Below are positions 33,176 to 43,602 of a stretch of DNA of 64,000 bases, piece after piece. The notes below the pieces were generated by a model, which did not search any database, was not told the origin of the DNA, and was given only the letters and a program-made list of their open reading frames with translations. The stretch lies in contig NC_092629.1 in assembly GCF_039555335.1 (NCBI RefSeq), positions 1,249,935 to 1,313,934 of the forward strand, given 5' to 3'. Position numbers and translations under genes: made by a program. This DNA is from Amphiura filiformis. Taxonomy: Eukaryota; Echinodermata; Ophiuroidea; Amphilepidida; Amphiuridae. How positions within the stretch are numbered: the first letter of the stretch is position 1; each line of letters begins with the position of its first letter.

Positions 33176-35345
33176 GTAAGTAGAAAAACGTAGTTTTTTT
33201 TCGTAAACTTCCTACCATGATACTTTTTAATAATGATAACTTCGAAAATAAGTGTTGTAAATTTTAGAAAAACAATTTACAATGCAAAATGTAACATATT
33301 CCTTAAACACATTTTAGAAAAACGATTTACAATGAAAAATGTAAACAAATCTTATCCATCTGTAATCTGTATTAATGCGCAGCTAAGCTTGTAAATAAAA
33401 GACAAATCAAACACATTGGACCTCAACTTTTATTATCGTATGAAAGTCATTCAAAAAATTCTACCTCCATCATCAAATCTCTGTTATCTTAAGTGTTAAG
33501 ATATTGAAATTAAATTTATACTCTTAAATCTAGGCTACAAAATAAACAAAATAAAACTTATTTGATTAAAATCTGATTATTAGTTGTTTAGATAGTTATG
33601 TTGGTTGAAGCAAATGCAGAAACGCTTAAACACTGAAGCAAAAAGTTAAGTAACAATCATATTGCATCTTTGGATAATCTCCATAAAAATGTTTTTGAGA
33701 TGCAGTTGTTCAACTGCTGCAGCAGCTGCTGCTCTTACTCAGGATAAATATTTTGTTCCTATTTGAGCTCCCTGGCATGCCTTGGGACTTCAAAATAAAA
33801 TAAAATAAAACATGTTTTATATGAGAAGAAAACATCAAAGGGTTCAAAAGACATACAAATGTTAGTGAAATTGGCCAGATTTGAACTAGACTGCTTTTAA
33901 GGGTTATTCATAATTACGCCCTTATTTTAAGAAATGGATGCACCTTGACGTTGGAATAAGATAAACAGTATTTGTTAATAGCCTTTATACTTACAAAATA
34001 CAAAAAATGTGCATACGACTTATTTGATTTTAACTTATGGCCCAATTAATACGACTTGAACCAACACGTGCTCACCCGATGAAAGGGTTAATATGAAGGC
34101 TATTCTGAACATGTATCGGTTTTATTTTGCAAAAGACACGATGCCAAGTAAAACTGTACTATCTGCAAGCAAATGTCCTCCATCATGTTTTGAATCATAT
34201 CGTTATGAACACGGCAGAATGCCGAATACGCAAAGTTGTTGTTCTGAGTAACGGCGTTTGAAAATCTTGATACCATTCCATTGATCTTTCTAAAAATTTA
34301 GAACATTCGTGAGCATTCATTTGAAATGTATATTATAGAACTGAATGTACACGAATTATTGGCAATGCTTGCATGTTCTAAAATAATCGATATATCTCTC
34401 AAAACGCGTTTTAACAGCTATTCGGCTTTATGCTGTATCCAAAATGTCTCTACCACTGCGAAGATAGAGGTCGAATACGCATTCAACTACGTGTAAACCA
34501 TAGCACGCATTCTTGATTTGGGGCTTTTGTGTAGAAACTACTGGTTGTCCCAAGGCTGTGTAGACTTAACTTGCTATATAAGTTATAAATAGTCATCCCT
34601 GTAATATTTAGCAAAAATAATAATATTGGCCTATATTTTGCGTATGATTTTCCGGGATTTTCCAAATTCACGGGCGCGCACTCACATTATTAAAACACTG
34701 GAATATCATGTGGGGAATGTTTGTACTTATTTTGGTTTCACTGGATAAAAGATACCTACAGCTATATGTTGGTATCAAATATATTAGTATAGGATTCGTA
34801 ATGTAGAAAATTCGGGGTTTCCCGCTACACAATACTATAGATCAACATGATTTGTACAGCTAAGTATACGATTCGTCTCTCTGCCGAATTCATTTATCGC
34901 ACTTAGGCGATTTCATTAACTACGTCGGTGAGTAAGATTTAACATTAATTTTTAGTAGAAATAAAATATAACCTGAAACATAATCATAAGCATATAAAAA
35001 GTCACTTTGCTCAAAATTCTCGTTTCGTCACTTTGCCGAATTCATAACGATATCAACATCAAATAATACTAATTTTCACTTAAATTGGACACACTGGAAT
35101 TTTACCTCTTTTGACCTTTGGTTGAATCTTTTGTGACCATAAAATGACTTTCATCAAATTTTGATTCATATCAGGATCAATATACTAATTTTTATTCAAA
35201 TTGGACACAATTTAGAATTTCACCCCTTTCGACACCCCAAACAGACCCTTCCCCATGTTTAGACCAAATCTGATTATAACCTTATAAGCTCCTAACGCTA
35301 GAGCTATTTTGGCATTATTCTGATGATCACAGCACTTATTATGCA
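33176..35345. other. Intron DNA, nothing recognised
   Basis: AT-rich, with short direct repeats right after the donor (CATTTTAGAAAAAC near 33263 and 33311). No exon or named element. Confidence 0.45.
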
Positions 35346-35359
35346 GCAAATACATGACC

Positions 35360-35450
35360 TTTATTTATTTATTTATTTTATTTATTAAGGTATAAAACAA
35401 TCCAGCAAGCAGGTCATAGACCTGATACGCCTGGGTAACAATTAAAAATA
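35360..35450 (-). mobile_element. LINE/SINE 3' tail, minus strand
   Basis: On the minus strand: TTGTTACCCAGGCGTATCAGG, GACCTGCTTGCTGGATTG, then a (TAAA)n-type tail. This is the usual look of a non-LTR retrotransposon 3' end. The body is absent. Confidence 0.45.
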
Positions 35451-35509
35451 TGTAAAAAATCAACACACAAAGCAACAAAAAATGCAAACAATAGCATAAC
35501 CTAGAGGAT

Positions 35510-35740
35510 CTGGTTTAAATACCTTCTCTGTCTCTGGCCCAAGGGAATGGAACAAACTCCCTAAAGCCATCAGGGAGTCTCCATCAATTCCAGTTTTCAG
35601 GAAGAAACTGAAACTCACCTTTTCAGTTAGCTTCTTTCTTGTTCCGCTGTTTTTCTTTTTTCCATCCTTTCTCTTCATGTTCAGCGCTTTGATCAATTTT
35701 AAAGGCGCTTTATAAATATGTATGTATGCATGATTGGAAC
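35510..35740 (+). mobile_element. LINE reverse-transcriptase C-terminus fragment, plus strand
   Basis: The + frame reads SGPREWNKLPKAIRESPS and then FRKKLKLTF, the WN.LP..IR....FKK.LK motif found near the C-terminus of jockey/CR1/L2-type LINE polyproteins. GGCGCTTTATAAATATGTATG follows as a 3' tail. Everything upstream of the C-terminus is missing. Confidence 0.7.
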
Positions 35741-36537
35741 CAACATCATTTGGAGACTGCGAAATAGGCTCACCAAAATAAATTAATTCTTCTTGTTCAT
35801 TTTCATGTTGTTTGTAATTTATTCATGTAATGATTTATAATGCCGCTTTGGTGGCCCAAATGTATTTGTTCATTATTGAATAAAAAAATTCGTATGTATG
35901 TATAACCTTCAAAGACAACAAAGAAATCACAGATTATTAAGACGCTGAACAACTTGATGAATGGTAGATTGCACGTACCCGGTTCGCTTACAGCGAGGGG
36001 GATCAATCTGTTGGGCATACCTAAGATTCCTACCGTGTCGATCACCTTTAGATTTACTGTCTTTTCAGTTAGCTTAGATTCGTGTATTTTTAAGATATTT
36101 GAAAAAATTTAAAAAAATGTGGTCAAAGTCATCGAAGAAAAGTGTAAGTACACCCTTAGACCCAACGTGATTTATACTTTTCAAATTCCGAAATTCAATT
36201 TAAAACCCCATTGCTTTTCAATTTTGCCTCATTTTAGGCAGTTACCTGGGTCCACCAAAATGGTTTGTGACCTTTTCACAAATCGAATGGGACGGTCCAT
36301 TCTCAACTTAAGGAGGGCAAAGACCCTATCGAATTAAGAAAAAAATCTGTCCAACAAGAGGCCTCCACAGGGAATATACATGATAATACAATAAAAGTTA
36401 AAAAATAGGTGATAGGTATGAATGGTTGTGGAATCGACCTGTCCCTCTAATAATTAGATCTGTCTTTTCAATTGTTATACCGTTCCATAAAGTTCGTTAA
36501 TTATGTAGTCAAATCCAATTTTCTTCTCACGTTATTA

Positions 36538-37034
36538 GACAGTTTCGTCAACCAGGTCGGTTAACTTCATCAGTAATGCGATGATCCGCCTACTCACCCG
36601 CAAAATTTCTCATTTCCTGCACAGTTCTTAACAGCGGATCATACATGTGATTTAGAGAGTAGATGCCCTCGTCACGGCTGATAATCTGGGTGCCCCTCTT
36701 TCTGATCCAAAGTGCTTCGTGTATCAATCTAGTTTGCTTGTTAGTGTCCTTGTTAATTATGCTTGCCCCCTCCCAATTAATGAAATGATTCTCTTGAGCA
36801 ACTTGGTCTGTAATGGTCGATTTATGCTGTTCCGAAACAGATCCTTGTCTTTTTGACCTAGTATACTTGGTGTCCTTGACTTTTTCGACGTCTTTCCTGT
36901 GCTCATTTAGTCTTGTTTGAAATGTATGATCCGCTGTTAAGAACTGTGCACCCGAGGAGTGAGAAATTTTGCGGAAGAGTAGGCAGATCATCGCATTACT
37001 GAAGAAGTCAACCGACCTGGTTGACGAAACTGTC
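36538..37034 (-). pseudogene. Penelope-like element fragment with inverted duplication
   Basis: A minus-strand frame (36991-36590, 133 codons) contains RLNEHRKDVEKVK, a SVSEQHKST..ENHFINWEGASII region, TRLIHEALWIRKRG and DEGIYSLNHMYDPLL. This resembles the C-terminal region of Penelope-like polyproteins (the GIY-YIG endonuclease part). Arms 36538-36646 and 36922-37034 are near-perfect inverted copies, so the end of the coding region is repeated head-to-head and its start is artificial. The rest of the reverse transcriptase is absent. Family assignment is from recalled motif order. Confidence 0.65.
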
Positions 37035-37278
37035 TATAGTCGTGTTCACACAGTCGGACTTAAATCACTTATTACCGATCTTAAATTACGTCGGTAATAG
37101 TATCGGATATAAGTGGCAGTGTGAATTAGCGTCGGATATATCTTTATCCGACGTAATGTGCTTTAATTCCGACAATTTGTTCACACAGTCTAAAATTTAA
37201 GGCTGACGATGACCAGGGTTAAGAGCTGTTAAGACCGATCGAAACGTTACGTCCGGTAAATCTTGGCAAATTGCTCAA
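37035..37278. other. Penelope 3'-type sequence at the left edge of the array
   Basis: Contains GTTCACACAGTCGGACTTAAAT and an inverse-related GTTCACACAGTCTAAAATTTAA, then GGCTGACGATGACCAGG and GATCGAAACGTTACG, words often found next to Penelope-like coding ends. CTGACGA..GAAAC could be the two core boxes of a hammerhead-like ribozyme, but the intervening stem is poor. Homology with the 5.87-kb units begins at about 37258-37279. Confidence 0.35.
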
Positions 37279-37439
37279 CTATTCGTTTTTAAATTATTAT
37301 ATTCAGCTAAACGAACAATTGTCCACCATTTTCATCAATATCGGAGTAAGCCCTGTACAACCAAAATGAGTTTTTGTAGGATAACTTAATCACGACAGGA
37401 CGCAGATAGCGCACACTATACACTAGTTTAATCCTTGGG

Positions 37440-37640
37440 ATCAGCAGAATTGTACCCGAGTCACGCTCGTCCCAGTCCGAGCAGAGCCGAGTCCATTCGT
37501 TTCTGAGTCCGAGCCAAGTCTGATACTTTTGTGTCAGAGTCCGGACTCGAGTCCGAGTCCGGTGGTGCCGAGTTCGAGCAAAGTCCGAGTCCCACAAAAA
37601 TAAGAACAGAGTTCGGACTCGAGTGCAAACTCGGCCAGAG
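37440..37640. repeat. Degenerate GAGTCCGA-type short repeat
   Basis: GAGTCCGAGC-like words recur many times, longest here and shortened at about 49550, 55425 and 61290 in the other units. The minus-strand frames through it encode R/T-rich low-complexity peptide only. Confidence 0.6.
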
Positions 37641-38303
37641 TCAAATGCCTGAGGGGTTTGTTATTCAACTTTAGTGTGACAGGGATGCCTACTGGCTTAG
37701 TAAGGGCCTATTTGTATAAAATAATGCTATAAAAAGGGGTTATTGTGTATAGCATAATGAAAAAGGGGTAATTGGGCATAAACATTTGAAAGAATGAGGT
37801 CATACGGTATGGCTCATCGGGCCGAACATTTCCCACCAATGAAGCAACATTCTAAATTTAGTTTCTACGTAAGTTGCCAAATGTATAATACAAATTTTCT
37901 GAAATTATAAGAGAATTTGAAAGTTTTACAGTAAAGAATTCTTCTGATCATACACTAATTTGATTGAATTGAAATGAAATCGATTGTTTATAATGCGAAA
38001 ATGAAATCTTGATTCGTTGCGATCATTCAATCTTGCGCGAAAAAGAATGACACTTTTAATTAATCGAACGCACATGTTGCGAAATTGACCAGGAAAACCT
38101 ATATATATAACATTTAAAGAACTTTTTTTCTCGAAAACTTCATGCATTTGCAAAACTGTTTGCCCAAAATATTTTACAATAACGTTGAAAAAGTTTTCAT
38201 GACCATTTTGAGTAATCGATTTAAGAACATTTTCGTGTTTGTTGGCTTATGTATTTTTTATTTGTGAATTTACCATAAACCTCTGTTTATTATTCATCAT
38301 CAG

Positions 38304-38402
38304 CTTTAATCTGGATCGATCCCATATATGTCGGTGAAGAAGATAATACGGTTTGTATTTATGTTCATCGTTCAGGATATTTAGGAGACGATACAACAGT
38401 CG
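38304..38402 (+). CDS. Alpha N-half Calx-beta exon, unit 1 (N7)
   Basis: The exon has 99 nt, phase 1 at both ends, acceptor CATCAG and donor GTAAGT. It encodes LIWIDPIYVGEEDNTVCIY and then VHRSGYLGDDTTV: D-P-x-Y-V-G-E-E start and R-x-G turn. A decayed ACCCAGCAAACA-family MITE trace sits about 60-150 nt upstream in all four copies. Unit 1 has Tyr after SG where units 2-4 have Phe. Confidence 0.88.
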
Positions 38403-39346
38403 GTAAGTACTCTGTAATATCATTATTTTTTATACTTCCAAATGAAGGCACGAGTCTAAGAAGTACGATAGATCTTTTTTGAGTTATTTTAATTAAATGT
38501 TACCTATAACAATATTGATCATGAAACTATAAAAAATAAAGGGTAATATCATAATTACTTGCGCTATATGAGATTAATTGAGTGGTGTCTAGCCCTTTTT
38601 TTCTAAAACACACGCCATCTCTGCCATTAGTTGTATTTCCAACTTTGCAAAAAAGACTATTTTGCACATATCTATGTATCCCTGGTAAAGACATTTCATT
38701 CGAAATACACAACTGAAAAAACAAAGAAGCGAAGAATAATTAAAATGTCGTAACATACGACTGTAATATTTATTAACCCTTTTTGGGCGTTTAAAATACC
38801 ATCGACCAAGTGGTGCTTGATTTCCACAATTTTTAAACATATTAAAAAATTATGTTCGACTTAATAAGCAGGTCCTACTTGAGGAGCGGCACTTCAACAT
38901 TATGTGAAGTTGTAAAAGTCCCACCCAACTACCCCATATTATTGGATTATACATGGCCTGTCAACCAGAGTCCCATTATACCTTCGTAGATCTGTCAAAG
39001 GTTTTGTAAACCCTGGTCATGGGTTCGATTCACGGACGGGATCACCTTTTCTACTTGTCTCCTTTATTATCTGCAACGTCGAACTTGTTTATTTTAGATA
39101 TTTAAATTCTCGTTGACCATGCCCCTGTTTATCCTTGTTCTGTGAGAATGTTTGAATTATGTTCTCACCTGATGACCCCAATAAAGGGACCCATCTCTCT
39201 CACGCCACCCCCTTATTCCTACATTTTATTTCACCGAAAGCCCCTCTATTTCAATGTTTCAGCCTTTAACCTGTTTCAATTTCATAACAAAGTACCTCTC
39301 CCTCCGGCATCAATCTCTTATGCAATGTTATTTTTTTTTACTATAG

Positions 39347-39601
39347 CCCTAACCTTGGGTGCACCAGCAACTGCAACTGTTACCGACGATTATGCAATCG
39401 ATGGCGGAAGCACTGTACCAGTTGTCTTTGCAGATGGCGATCTAGTAAAGAAAGTGGTTATAAACCTAGCAGAAGACGATGATATAGAAGACACGGAATA
39501 TGTTACAGTTACACTTGGGGCTATAACAGTAGCTGACACTGCCAAAACTACATTAGACGCAGACAGAGATACAGCCACCATATTCATACTAGATCGTTCA
39601 T
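39347..39601 (+). CDS. Alpha C-half Calx-beta exon, unit 1 (C7)
   Basis: The exon has 255 nt, phase 1 at both ends, acceptor CTATAG after a T-run, donor GTAAGT. It encodes about 85 residues: ALTLGAPATATVTDDYAID, the strand TVPVVFADGDLVKKVVINL, the acidic AEDDDIEDTEYVTVTLG motif with several putative Ca2+ ligands, and DTATIFILDRS. The intron just upstream is open in the same frame from 39142, but the AG acceptor and conservation start only at 39347. Confidence 0.88.
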
Positions 39602-40509
39602 GTAAGTTGTATAGATTTAGTAATGCAATGCGCCCGTATAAAGTTATATTTTATGGATGTGATTTGTTAACAATTGTCTAGTTACACATGGGCTAAACCT
39701 CTGCCCATTAGCCTTTTAGAGGTATGGCCGACACAATAGGATGACACTGCACGAAACGGGTAAATGCTTTTGTATTTGACACATTTTACCCATATTGAAT
39801 ACTGCCCTGCTATTGTGTATGTCATGCTTCGAAAACTCCAATGCCGTGTGGCTCATGAACGAGAAGGGTCATGTAGCCAGGCTTCCGAGTTAGGGTTTCG
39901 TTTTTGCCAATTTATATAAATTATTATAAACTGATGGAAGTAATGGTGTCTGAAGGGGCATTTGCCCCCTCAGAATTTGAAGAACTTTGAAAAATATAGT
40001 CCCAAGTGAAGGCATTTTGTGCAATAATTTGATATTATTATCAGAAATATATGGGTTCAATATATTATAGCCAAGAGGCACATTAGCGCGGTTAAAAATA
40101 GAAGTTGCAAATCAGGTATGTTATTTATCATCACAAATAATATCAATTATTTTCTTATTGTCCTGTGTTATATCACTTCCTCCATCTCTGATCTGAGCTT
40201 TCTCGGTCATCGTTGTTTTGCAAACGAAATGATTTTAAAAGAAACTTCAAATCTAGATGAGACACAGAGCCAAATTACTCTGCTAATTTATTACATTAAT
40301 ATTTTACACTTACAAATCGCCCCGCTAATCCTAAGATTAGAACGACAGGTTCTCCTTTTTTGTGACAATTTTAAGGGATTCGATCGAACCCCCCTGGCTA
40401 TGGGCCTGATTTGTTTCTATTTAAATACACAATGCTTGTTTCCGTAACAAAGCCACAAGTATGAATTTAATAACCTTAGTCAAATCAAAACCAAATCAAT
40501 ATATTACAG

Positions 40510-40565
40510 TCATGTTTGGGATAGATACAAGTTATAAAGGCAGCGACTGTGACAATAAACTGTGA
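40510..40565 (+). pseudogene. Relict beta N-half exon, unit 1
   Basis: After ATTACAG the sequence reads TCATGTTTGGGATAGATACAAG.. and ends in a TGA, resembling the start of beta-Na (TCATGTTTTGGATCGACCCAG). The aligned residues FWIDTSYKGSDCDN parallel FWIDPVYIGDECDT, then homology stops. It is a third, dead copy of the N-half exon; units 2 and 3 carry it too. Confidence 0.65.
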
Positions 40566-40772
40566 CTGCAGTTTCTGTTTGTTTTTCGCGGCGTTTCTTT
40601 ATGCAGAATAAAGGTTGTGCAAAATGACATATTTAATTAATATGTAAACTTGTATGCTACACCGGCCTTAATGCTGAAAAGGGGCAATAATATTTGTTAT
40701 AATTGTATATATTTGTAACACAGTAAATCGTTCGTATTCTTAATCCTATCAAATATTATCGATACATTACAG

Positions 40773-40879
40773 TCATGTTTTGGATCGACCCAGTTTATAT
40801 TGGTGACGAGTGTGAGACACTATGGTGGAAGTAGTTGTTCACAGATGCGGCTATCTGGGACATACTGATGATGCAGTTG
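40773..40879 (+). pseudogene. Beta-Na exon, unit 1, frameshifted
   Basis: It has good splice borders (ATTACAG, GTAAGC) but 107 nt against 105 nt in units 2 and 3. A two-base GA duplication after GACGAGTGTGA shifts the frame and gives a TAG at once. The next exon-like copy 69 nt downstream (beta-Nb) is intact. Confidence 0.85.
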
Positions 40880-40948
40880 GTAAGCTATAAAAAAGACAGT
40901 AAATCTTTCGTAACCTTAATGTAATCAAATATTATCAATATATTACAG

Positions 40949-41050
40949 TCCTGTTTCGGTATAATCCGATATATATCGGCGAAGAGTGTGATACTATGGT
41001 GGAAGTTGTCGTTTACAGGTGCGGTTATTTAGGACACGCAGTTGCAGTTG
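40949..41050 (+). CDS. Beta-Nb N-half exon, unit 1, intact (N8)
   Basis: The exon has 102 nt, phase 1 at both ends, acceptor ATTACAG and donor GTAAAT. It encodes LFRYNPIYIGEECDTMVEV and then VVYRCGYLGHAVAV, a full beta-type first half. In units 2 and 3 the same exon carries an 11-nt net deletion. Its Asn-Pro and Tyr-Arg residues differ from beta-Na (Asp-Pro, His-Arg). Confidence 0.8.
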
Positions 41051-41643
41051 GTAAATTGAAATTTACATAATGTAAAACCGCTGAAAAGATTTATAAGAGT
41101 ATTGATGATTGAAAAACTGCAAAGCCATTGCTATGAATTAAATAACCGAATTGGGTATGACTAATATTTGTTTAAATCAGAAAAAAAAGTTAGATAAAAT
41201 GTTTGTTAAGCTTTAACAATTTTACTGTCAAGGTATTCAGATTAGAGTGTGTAATATCCGTATTCTCTGCATTATCCATAAACAAAGGCATTAGCCTATT
41301 ATGCTTTTGAAAATTCATATCGTGATTTAGGAGAAGTCCTCAGTGTAATATAACTTATGAATGGCAAAACTACATAGATTTCATTTCATTAGGATCGCGA
41401 ATTCAACATCCAATTCAAATTGTGTTCAGACAATACGATACAACGTATGAATAGTAGTAGCAACCCGTATTTACAACGGTCTCTGCATAATTCATTCATT
41501 CGTTTATTTCCACATATAAAAATTGACCGTTATACACCTTGAACACACCTTCTTCTTGGGCTCTTGTTGAAGGAAAAAGTCCTTATGTAGCCCATCCAAT
41601 TTCATCACAATACCCTTACTGCATAATCTATTATGGGGCCATG

Positions 41644-43602
41644 TTAATAAACAACTTTCTGCCAGAGAGCTCCCGTTCCATGGGTGAACTTGTTGTATGT
41701 CTTCTCTAGAGCTCTATCTATGCCATTCTTGAATTCATTGGTAGTCTTAGCATGCACTGTATTTGCAGGCAGTCCATTCCATGCGCTCACCACTCTATTG
41801 CTGAAAGAATTTCCTCTGATACGGAGTCTAGTGTGTTGTTTCTGCACCTTGAGACTGTGACCTCTTGTTCCCACACCTTGCTGTGCCATTTGAAAGATGG
41901 AGGCTGGATTGATGTCATTAATACCATGGATTATCTTATACATCTGTATCAGATCTCCCCTTATTCTTCTGTAGGCTAATGTGGGTAAATCAAGCTCCTT
42001 CAATCTCTCTTCATACGTCATCTCTTTCAGGTCTGCAACAATTTTTGTGGCTCTTCTCTGTACTCTCTCAATCCTTACATTATCTCTGTGTAGAACTGGA
42101 CTCCAAATACAATTTGCATATTCTAGGTGTGGACGCACTAGACTTTTGTACAGAATCTTCAGCATATCTTTATTGATGTAATCAAATGTTCTCCTTATGA
42201 TTCCAACCATCCTGTTGGCTCTATTGGCAACCATATCAACATGCTTTGAAAAGGTCAACGAGGGGTCAAATTTCACTCCCAAATCTTTCTCTTCTTCTAG
42301 TACTTCTAAATTTCTTCTATTACCTTCTTCTGACATGCTATATGTACATGGTGTTGGTTGTGAACCATAGTGCATTACTCCACACTTTGCTACATTGAAT
42401 TTCAGCTGCCAGGTATCTGACCACAAACTCAGGTTGTCCAAATCCTCTTGAAGCTTCTCGCAATCCTCTTCTTTCTGAACATGCGTAAACACCTTTGTGT
42501 CATCAGCAAATATCTTTACATAACTTTCAACTACATCAGGTAGGTCATTGATGAATATGATGAAGAGGATAGGACCTAGGACACTGCCTTGCGGGATACC
42601 GCTAATGACGTCTGCCCATTCAGATGTTCCACCATTTACACAGACTCTCTGTTTTCTACCTGTCAGGAAGCTTTCTATCCAACTCTTTAGATTTCCATCT
42701 ATGCCATGAGCCTTCACTTTCTTGAGTAGGCGCTGGTGTGGTACGCTGTCGAAAGCCTTCCTGAAGTCCAAATATATCACATCAATACCTCCGCCCTCAT
42801 CCAACATGCTGGACCACAAATCCATGATCTCTATCAGCTGAGTCACACATGACCTTCCAGCTCTAAACCCGTGTTGGTCTTCACTAAGCAGCGTATTCTT
42901 GTTCAAGAAGTCCATGACATGGTCTCTGATAATTGACTCAAGGAGTTTACAAATGACTGATGTTAGACTCACTGGTCTGTAGTTGCCTGGGCTTTTTACT
43001 GATCCCTTCTTGAAAATTGCCGTCACATGTGCTATTTTCCAGTCATCCGGTACTATCCCTTCACCAAGTGATTTGTTGAAGATGATGGTCAGTGGTTTTG
43101 TAATTGCATATGTGACCTCCTTAAGCACCCTTGGATGAAATCCGTCAGGACCTGGTGATTTATTTGGTTTTAATTTATCCAACTTTTTCTTCACCTCCTC
43201 CTCTGAAACTGTAATATCCTTTAGCCTATCACCAACATGTTTCATCTCAGGTTCTGGGATGTCTTCATCATTCTCTCTTGTGAACACACTAGCAAAAAAC
43301 TTGTTCAATTCCTCCGCTTTCTCTTCATCAGTGTGCGCAAGTGTTCCATCTTCTTTTTCCAAATCACTTATCCCTTGTTTAACATGGGTCTTGGAGCGGA
43401 CGTATTTCCAAAAACTTTTCGGATTTACTTTGATCTCCTCAGCGAGTTTTCTTTCAAATGATCTCTTAGCTTTCCTAACTTCATTTGTTGCTGCATTTCT
43501 TGCTGTACAATAATCTTGGTAGTCTTTTCCCTGCCTAGTAGCTAGGTACCGCTGCCATGCATGGTATTTCTTCTTCACCTTACTCATCGCATCTTTATTC
43601 AT
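41644..43602 (-). CDS. LINE ORF2, reverse transcriptase part
   Basis: This 652-codon frame copies the element's RNA into DNA at the target site. Motifs in order (approximate residues): NPKSFWKYV 60-68, PNKSPGPDG 146-154, NYRPVSLTS 207-215, QHGFRAGRS 243-251, YLDFRKAFDSV 277-287 (first catalytic Asp), GIPQGSVLGP 335-344, FADD 365-368 (catalytic pair), then the CR1/jockey-type C-terminal region with EYANCIWSP and VQRRATKIV. The first Met is arbitrary: upstream codons in this frame (N-P-L-W) are still conserved and belong to the same polyprotein as the endonuclease frame, from which it is separated by one frameshift. Otherwise it is intact, which suggests a young copy. Confidence 0.92.
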   Translation of the reverse strand: MNKDAMSKVKKKYHAWQRYLATRQGKDYQDYCTARNAATNEVRKAKRSFERKLAEEIKVNPKSFWKYVRSKTHVKQGISDLEKEDGTLAHTDEEKAEELNKFFASVFTRENDEDIPEPEMKHVGDRLKDITVSEEEVKKKLDKLKPNKSPGPDGFHPRVLKEVTYAITKPLTIIFNKSLGEGIVPDDWKIAHVTAIFKKGSVKSPGNYRPVSLTSVICKLLESIIRDHVMDFLNKNTLLSEDQHGFRAGRSCVTQLIEIMDLWSSMLDEGGGIDVIYLDFRKAFDSVPHQRLLKKVKAHGIDGNLKSWIESFLTGRKQRVCVNGGTSEWADVISGIPQGSVLGPILFIIFINDLPDVVESYVKIFADDTKVFTHVQKEEDCEKLQEDLDNLSLWSDTWQLKFNVAKCGVMHYGSQPTPCTYSMSEEGNRRNLEVLEEEKDLGVKFDPSLTFSKHVDMVANRANRMVGIIRRTFDYINKDMLKILYKSLVRPHLEYANCIWSPVLHRDNVRIERVQRRATKIVADLKEMTYEERLKELDLPTLAYRRIRGDLIQMYKIIHGINDINPASIFQMAQQGVGTRGHSLKVQKQHTRLRIRGNSFSNRVVSAWNGLPANTVHAKTTNEFKNGIDRALEKTYNKFTHGTGALWQKVVY

